The position numbers and the translations under genes are program-made. Shown here piece after piece: positions 56,880 to 64,000 of a DNA stretch of 64,000 nt; within the stretch, counting starts at the first letter, position 1; every line of letters starts with the position of its first letter. The notes below the pieces were generated by a model. The model ran no database searches. It was not told the origin of the DNA and was given only the letters and a program-made list of their open reading frames with translations. Where the stretch lies: the NCBI GenBank assembly GCA_963709505.1, contig CAVPXC010000005.1:186001-250000 (forward strand), read 5' to 3'. The DNA comes from CAVPXC01 sp963709505 (GTDB lineage Bacteria; Chloroflexota; Anaerolineae; JAAEKA01).

Positions 56880-57694
56880 CTAGCGAGGCTTCCGCAAATA
56901 AGCCCCATAGCCGGCCCCGGTCGGACCGAATTGCAATGCATCCTCTTGGTTCAACTCAGAGCTGTCCAGGCCGTGCCATTGGAGCAGCGAAACAAAGCCC
57001 TTCTCGTCGGGTGTCCACGGAGCAATCAGCTTCAGATACTCGTTCAACGATCGGAGTATAGATCGGTGAGCCCATGCTAGCATATATCTTGAGTCACCTC
57101 AAGTAATCCCCGGATCATCTTTGTTCGCATCCGCTCCCTGAGCGTTGAAAACTAAGCTGCGCATCGTCATCAGCCCACTCACCTAGCATTTGTAGGGCAT
57201 GTCTCAGATCCTGATCAGGCAAGAACATTGCGATGCCCCAGAAGACAAATGCAACGTTTCTCCGGCCATTGAGAAGCCGTACGACCTCTGGATGGTAGAG
57301 CAACTCCTCCGGGCGACATGCGTCTGCCTCGAAGAAGTAGACGTTTGGCGTATCGCCAAGGATCTCACGCGCATATTCCACCACGACCGGATCACGGTCA
57401 GAATAGATCACCGTTGTCCCCGGTAGGGACGACAGTGTGAAGATGATCCCGCGTCGGCAATCCTGACGCAAAATCGATGATCAGGTCGTAGCCCCTGACC
57501 TCTGTAAGTTCATGGGCGATGTCCTGGAGACACCACCGCTGCAGGCGAGCGGCTTTGGGAAGAAACGGAATGAGTGCAAAAAACTGATTAGCGGCACTGC
57601 GATCTACTTGGAAGTTGTGATGCCCTCCGAGCATATAATCATAGATGCGTGCAGCGCTAGGGACGCTGGCGTTGACGATGCTCTCTCTTGGCAT
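56880..57694 (-). CDS. S-adenosylmethionine-dependent methyltransferase (DUF574/PF04672-like, frameshifted)
   Basis: About 270 residues over breaks near 57450 and 57090. NASVPSAARIYDYMLGGHHNFQVD at the N-terminus is the signature of the PF04672 family; then DLIIDFASGLPTRDHLHTVV (SAM loop), TTVIYSDRDPVVVEYAREIL (acidic ribose-binding strand), NVAFVFWGIAMFLPD and a C-terminal tail EDALQFGPTGAGYGAYLRKP. Common in actinobacteria and Chloroflexota, substrate unknown. GGAGG precedes ATG 57694. It is the first gene of an operon with the sensor domain and the histidine kinase. Confidence 0.78.
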
Positions 57695-57736
57695 GGCTTT
57701 CCTCCATGAATAAGGTCCAGAAATAACTGCTGAAAA

Positions 57737-57765
57737 AGTATACCATACTGCCGGGATTTGCACAA
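57737..57765 (-). promoter_or_regulatory. Predicted promoter of the methyltransferase-kinase operon
   Basis: Read on the minus strand: TTGTGC, 17 bp, TATACT followed by a T run, 43 bp upstream of the methyltransferase ATG. Confidence 0.65.
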
Positions 57766-57843
57766 GTGAATGATCCCAAGAAGCAGGGCTTCTCAAAAGT
57801 CCGTCCCAATCAGCCAACAATCACTGACGCTGCAAAAAAGATG

Positions 57844-58693
57844 TTAGGGCAAACGGACCCTGCCGATGATAGCGTCAAAATGAGCCTCAAACGCCGCTCG
57901 GAGGGTCTTCGTGATCGGTCCCGACCGGCCGGCGCCGATCGGCTGCCCATCGAGTCGCACCAGCGGCAGCACGTGACGGCTAGTACTGGTCAAAAAGGCC
58001 TCATTCCATTGGCCCAGATCCGATAGGGGTAGGGGGCGGCGCTCGACAGGTATGGCTAAGCGTGCTGCTAACTTAAGCACTTCTTCCTGCGTCACGCCGG
58101 CCAGAACGTCTTCAACCGGCGGCGTCACAAGGACGCCGGCCTGCACCACAAACAGGTTGCTCGACGACCCTTCGGTGACGCAGCCGTGGCGATTCACCAA
58201 CAGGCCCTCGTGTTCGCCCGCCTGCAGCGCCCGCACGCGGGCCATGTGGTTGACCAGGGTGTTGAGCGATTTGGCATGCGGCAGCGCCCGTTCGCCGCGA
58301 TAGCTTACCGCGCCCACGCCCTGCGTGAACATCTCAGGCGCAAACGTGCCGCGGGCTCTCGGGCCAGATAAACACTTCCGCACCGGCATGCACGGTCGGG
58401 CCCAAGGCAAAAAGTCGAATTAGCGCATCCTGGCACCCATTGGCGGCGATAACCTCATGCGTCCAGATGGCGATGGTCGATAGATCTGCTGGCAGTTCCA
58501 GCTCGATCGCTGCAGCCGATTCGGCCAGCCGCGCCAAGTGGTCATCTAACAGGAAGATGACGCCTCGAAACAACTGGATCAACTCGTACACGCCAAAGGC
58601 GCCAAAAATCACCGGGTTGAAGATCGAGATGTGCGCCTCGGCAGGCGGAATCATCCGGCCGTTGCGGCTTACCAGCTGGGGCAATATCGGCAT
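57844..58693 (-). CDS. Class IV PLP aminotransferase (branched-chain / aminodeoxychorismate lyase type, one frameshift)
   Basis: About 283 residues. AHISIFNPVIFGAFGVYELIQ (start of the class IV fold), HLARLAESAAAIELEL; after a break near 58370: ALPHAKSLNTLVNHMARVRALQAG (PLP lysine in HAKSLN), GLLVNRHGCVTEGSSSNLFVVQAG and TSTSRHVLPLVRLDGQPIG. Whether it is IlvE, D-amino-acid transaminase or PabC cannot be decided here. It is the last gene of the minus-strand cluster, 8 bp after the CBS gene. Confidence 0.85.
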
Positions 58694-58701
58694 GGACAAG
58701 C

Positions 58702-59103
58702 CTAAGACGCCTTGACCATGTGGTAGGCCAGGTCCCCATCGGTCAACATGGCAACCGGCCGGAGCTGGCCGTTCTCGTCCAACACCACCACCACCTGTCT
58801 GCCGCCTTGTTCCAACATGAGACGCGCGGCGTCGATCAGGAGGGTAGTGGGGAACACCACGAGCACATCGCGTCTCATGTGCTCCCTAACGCACTGCGAA
58901 GCCCAGTTGTCCAACGTGATGTGAGCTTTCACAATGTCCGCGCGCGTGATCAAACCGGCCAGATAGCCTCGGTCATCCTCTACTACCAGCGAGCTCACCT
59001 CCTCCTCGACCATCGTCCGAATGGCGCTGATCAACGAGGTTGTCGGGCTGCAACTGTGAATGCCATAGCGTTTGGCCTGGAGAACAGTTCTACCTTTTTT
59101 CAT
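58702..59103 (-). CDS. Two-CBS-domain protein
   Basis: 133 residues, unbroken. Two tandem CBS motifs: SPTTSLISAIRTMVEEEVSSLVV ... LAGLITRADIVKA and FPTTLLIDAARLMLEQGGRQVVVV ... PVAMLTDGDLAYHMVK. Such stand-alone Bateman modules bind adenosine nucleotides and regulate partner enzymes. The partner is not evident; neighbours are propionate-pathway enzymes and an aminotransferase. Confidence 0.9.
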   Translation of the reverse strand: MKKGRTVLQAKRYGIHSCSPTTSLISAIRTMVEEEVSSLVVEDDRGYLAGLITRADIVKAHITLDNWASQCVREHMRRDVLVVFPTTLLIDAARLMLEQGGRQVVVVLDENGQLRPVAMLTDGDLAYHMVKAS

Positions 59104-59141
59104 CTTGACCCTTCCGAACTAAACGTCGTTAGCTTTCGCAG

Positions 59142-59543
59142 CTACTTGTCTGCCTGCAGCAGCTCGATCAACACGCCTTGCGTGCCCTTCGGATGCAGAA
59201 AAAACGCCCGGCCCTCGGCCGCCTGGATCGGCATGTCGTTGATGAGCTGCGCGCCGCGCGCCTTCATCTCCGCCAGCGCAGCATCGACGTCCTCGACCTC
59301 CAAGCAGATGTGATGCATGCCCTCGCCGCGCTTGGCCAGATACTTGGCCACGCCTGAATCCTCTGTTGTAGGCGTGATCAGCTCGATCAGGCTGTCGCCT
59401 GCCGGCAGAAAGGCGATCTCTACCTCCTGCTCCGGCATGACCTTGCGCTCGCCGATCGGCAGGCCAAGCATGATATGATACGCCTGCAGCGAGGCGTCCA
59501 GGTCGTTAACGACGATTGCGATATGGTTGATCTTGGTAATCAT
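59142..59543 (-). CDS. Methylmalonyl-CoA epimerase
   Basis: 133 residues, glyoxalase/VOC fold. KINHIAIVVNDLDASLQAY (metal His), ELITPTTEDSGVAKYLAKRGEGMHHICLEVEDV (metal His; hallmark GEGxHHxxxEV) and GVLIELLQADK (metal Glu). It interconverts (S)- and (R)-methylmalonyl-CoA, linking the carboxylase to the mutase encoded upstream. ATG 59543 is preferred because AAGG precedes it; an earlier in-frame ATG adds MPKYNYQGIV. Confidence 0.93.
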   Translation of the reverse strand: MITKINHIAIVVNDLDASLQAYHIMLGLPIGERKVMPEQEVEIAFLPAGDSLIELITPTTEDSGVAKYLAKRGEGMHHICLEVEDVDAALAEMKARGAQLINDMPIQAAEGRAFFLHPKGTQGVLIELLQADK

Positions 59544-59641
59544 GACAATACCTTGGTAGTTGTATTTGGGCAAACTGGCGAATTGACAACCTTCGAGACC
59601 GGTTGCCCATACCTCAGGCGACCAGCCGAACCTTTACTCAT

Positions 59642-61816
<2,175 letters not shown>

Positions 61817-61876
61817 TATGAATCCTCGTATGAATCAACTTGCGAGCTTAGGGTTGGATGCACTCGCCGATGGCCC

Positions 61877-62122
61877 TCAGTCCTCTTCAATTCGGTCGTA
61901 TTCAGCCGGTTCGGCATGAGGAACCTGTGCTAGCGCGGCGTCATATTGTGCTCGGCTGCCTTGCAGCGCACGCTGCTTCAGGTAGCTCTCTGTCATCAAC
62001 GCCGAAAGCTTCTCAGCCACCGCGGTCGCGATGAATTGGTTGATCGAAATGCCCTCTTGTTGGGCCATATCCCTCGCCCCCTGATGCAACGATTTGGGAA
62101 GCCTGACGCTCAAAGTACTCAT
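61877..62122 (-). CDS. Ribbon-helix-helix antitoxin-like protein (HicB/CopG type)
   Basis: 81 residues: STLSVRLPKSLHQGARDMAQQEGISINQFIATAVAEKLSAL is a standard Arc/CopG-type RHH domain (strand RLPKSLH, turn GIS-INQF). GGAG 7 bp before ATG 62122 fixes the start; an earlier in-frame ATG would add MNHWSTA. No toxin gene is adjacent: the neighbours are the biotin carrier and mutase genes. It could regulate the surrounding operon or be an orphan antitoxin. Confidence 0.8.
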   Translation of the reverse strand: MSTLSVRLPKSLHQGARDMAQQEGISINQFIATAVAEKLSALMTESYLKQRALQGSRAQYDAALAQVPHAEPAEYDRIEED

Positions 62123-62151
62123 GGCAGTGCTCCAATGATTCATTCCTCAGT

Positions 62152-62679
62152 TCAGAGTCACCAAGGTATCACCTTGATTGACCGAATCGCCTGCATTGCA
62201 CTTGATCGTAGCCACCGTGCCCGCGCGGGGCGCGCAGTTCGTTTTCCATTTTCATGGCCTGCAGAATCACCACGCTCTGGCCTTTCTCAACCACGTCGCC
62301 TTCGGCCACCAGGACTCGCACCACCAAACCGGGGATCGGCGCCTTGATAGCGCCCTCCGCGGAAGCCCCAACCAGCCCGCCGGTGGACTTGGCCACGCGA
62401 TACGCGCGTTCGTCGAGCACCCGCACCTCATAACCCTCATAGCCCTGAGCTGAAACCATTACCCGGTAGTTGTTGCGCTCGGTGTCCTGGACGTGGACTT
62501 CGTACGATTGGTTGTCGAGCAACAGCGAGTACAGATCCAGATCCGCGATGCGACGCAGGTCGGCCACATAGTCTGTGCCGTTGACTTCGAACGATCCCAC
62601 CCTCGTCGATCTCAATCTCGTAAGTACGGCCTGTACCGACCGGCGAGCCGGTCGGAGTGATCGTCGTCACGTATTTCAT
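62152..62679 (-). CDS. Biotin carboxyl carrier subunit of acyl-CoA carboxylase (two frameshifts)
   Basis: About 175 residues. MKYVTTITPTG, then SFEVNGTDYVADLRRIADLDLYSLLLDNQSYEV, a middle region (YEVRVLDERAYRV) and the biotinyl domain IKAPIPGLVVRVLVAEGDVV...VVILQAMKMENELRAP with the biotin Lys in AMKM. The restored tail NAGDSVNQGDTLVTLN ends at 62152. Breaks near 62610 and 62230. GGAGG 5 bp before ATG 62679. It carries CO2 for the biotin carboxylase encoded just upstream, probably to propionyl-CoA. Confidence 0.88.
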
Positions 62680-62746
62680 CTGTGCCTCCATGCGCAGCCG
62701 CTCTGAGCCGCGCCTCTGCAATGCGCGGTTCTCAGCTTGGTCACTC

Positions 62747-64000
62747 TCAACGCTTCCAGCCCGAGGAACGCTTCCAGGCCGAACCGAATTGATCCGATGA
62801 GCGGTGGATCACCGTAGCCCGCTGCTCGCGGGTATGTTCCACCATGGCCGCGGCAATGGCCGCACTGAGCCTCCATCTCCGGCCGCTCGGTATAGGTGAT
62901 CGCAAAACGATCCTGCAGGAAATTCGTATCGAACGCGCCCCACATAAACTGCGTGCTGTTCATCATCTGCTGGTGGAACGGGATCGACGTCTTCAGCCCG
63001 CCAATGCGATACTCGTTGAGCGCTCGTCGCATCCGCAGGATGGCCTCGGCGCGCGTTTCGCCCCACACGATCAGTTTGGCGATCATCGGGTCGTAGAACA
63101 GGCTGATCTCGAACCCCTCGTAGATACCGCTCTCGACGCGCACGCCCGGCCCTGTAGGCTCCTGCAGGGTGGTGATCTTGCCGCCTGAAGGCATGAAGTT
63201 GTTGATCGGATCCTCGGCGGTGATACGACACTCGATGGCCCAGCCCTTGGGGCGGATATCCTCCTGGCGCCAGCGCAAGCGCCGGCCTGAGGCGATCGCG
63301 AGCATCTCTTTGACGATGTCCACGCCGGTGACCATCTCTGTGACAGGATGCTCCACCTGCAAGCGCGTGTTCATCTCCAGGAAGTAGAAGTTGCCGTTCT
63401 GATCCACCAAGAACTCCAGCGTACCCGCGTTGACGTAATTGGCCGCCTTGGCTGCCTTCACCGCCACGTCGCCCATGCGCGCTCGCATGGCGTCGTTGAC
63501 GGCCACCGAGGGCGACTTTTCGATCAGCTTCTGGTGCCGGCGCTGGATCGAGCACTCGCGCTCGCCCAGGTGGATCACGTTGCCGTGCATGTCGCCCAAG
63601 ATCTGGATCTCGACGTGGCGCGGGCGTTCGATCAACTTCTCCATGTAAACCGTGTCGTCGCCAAACGCGCCCATCGCCTCGCGCCGGGCCATGCCAAGTG
63701 AGCTTTCTAGCTCCTCCGGTTTCCGCACGACGCGCATCCCTTTGCCGCCGCCGCCGGCGGATGCTTTGATGAGCAGCGGGTAGCCAATGCGCTCAGCCTC
63801 AGCTTGGATCTCGTCGTCGCGCAGGCCCTGATCCGAGCCCGGCACGACCGGAACACCGGCCGCCATCATCGTACGGCGGGCGGTGACCTTGTCGCCCATC
63901 AACCGCATCGATTTGGGTGTGGGGCCGATGAAGGTCAGCCCCTCGTCGATACAGGCCTGGGCAAAATCGTCGTTTTCGGCCAAGAAGCCATAGCCGGGGT
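62747..64000 (-). CDS. accC: Biotin carboxylase subunit of propionyl/acetyl-CoA carboxylase (partial, one frameshift)
   Basis: The window edge cuts the gene after the PGYGFLAENDDFAQ segment, so about 75 N-terminal residues are missing. Seen: FIGPTPKSMRLMGDKVTAR, ATP-grasp Gly-rich loop KASAGGGGKGMRVVRKPEE, EKLIERPRHVEIQILGD, RECSIQRRHQKLIEKSPS, FYFLEMNTRLQVEHPVTEMV (catalytic Glu/Asn/Arg) and GWAIECRITAEDP. A break near 62865 shifts the end to MVEHTREQRATVIHRSSDQF and a stop at 62747. With the biotin carrier, the epimerase and the mutase, it suggests propionyl-CoA to succinyl-CoA conversion. The carboxyltransferase subunit is presumably upstream of the window. Confidence 0.93.

Noticed and set aside
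57766..58026. Plus-strand frame beginning MNDPKKQGFSKVRPN
   Set aside because: It overlaps the aminotransferase gene on the other strand, has no ribosome site and no recognisable protein.

Overview
The window looks like a GC-rich Chloroflexota chromosome, probably of the Anaerolineae/Caldilineae type. This is inferred from gene content: Thr-Pro-rich linkers on secreted proteins, lipoproteins and glycosidases with bacterial SH3 domains, a MutS2, a methylmalonyl-CoA pathway with split subunits, Uma2 and small toxin-antitoxin genes, and many short intergenic repeats. No rRNA, tRNA, CRISPR array, IS element or prophage was found. About 35 single-base reading-frame breaks occur, roughly one per 1.8 kb. 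Almost all continue cleanly in another frame and they hit housekeeping genes, so most are read here as sequencing or assembly errors; coordinates are given for the reconstructed genes.

Layout: 1-10.3 kb is a plus-strand chitin-disaccharide operon: tail of a sugar-binding protein, ROK kinase, NagA, SIS-type GlcN-6-P deaminase, a GH94 diacetylchitobiose phosphorylase, a nucleotidyltransferase-phosphohexomutase fusion, and an esterase. Together they could import (GlcNAc)2, split it with phosphate into GlcNAc and GlcNAc-1-P, and feed both to fructose-6-P. 10.5-11.9 kb holds a damaged polysaccharide deacetylase and a Uma2 protein. 12.1-15.9 kb is a heterodimeric ABC exporter. 16.4-20.9 kb encodes a giant secreted nuclease. 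21-23 kb is RmlD-like reductase plus GT2. 23.4-25.8 kb is tdh-kbl (threonine to glycine), then a UbiD-type decarboxylase, a BrnT/BrnA-like pair, thpR, mutS2 and a NUDIX protein.

32.4-37.4 kb is proB and proA, separated by an A/T-richer cassette of an OLD/SMC-like AAA ATPase and a TOPRIM/DUF4276-like protein. This is the best candidate for an uncharacterised defence system here. 37.5-44.6 kb: metallophosphoesterase, a coupled GNAT / Het-C-like / rRNA methyltransferase trio, a DUF3048 lipoprotein and a TumE/TumA-like toxin-antitoxin pair. 44.6-50.2 kb: GH99-like secreted protein, hpt, LysM-M23 peptidase, pfkA and ribosomal protein L25. 50.4-54.6 kb: a glycosidase-like/O-antigen-ligase fusion and a UDP-glucuronate decarboxylase. 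54.7-57.7 kb (minus): SAM methyltransferase, stand-alone sensor domain and GAF histidine kinase. 57.8-64 kb (minus): a propionyl-CoA carboxylase / methylmalonyl-CoA mutase / epimerase cluster with accessory genes.

The intergenic space has its own structure: at least 14 arrays of degenerate heptamer tandem repeats (one inside mutS2), pairs of 33-34 bp palindromes, two copies of a 133-134 bp nested palindrome placed just after stop codons, and other hairpin families.
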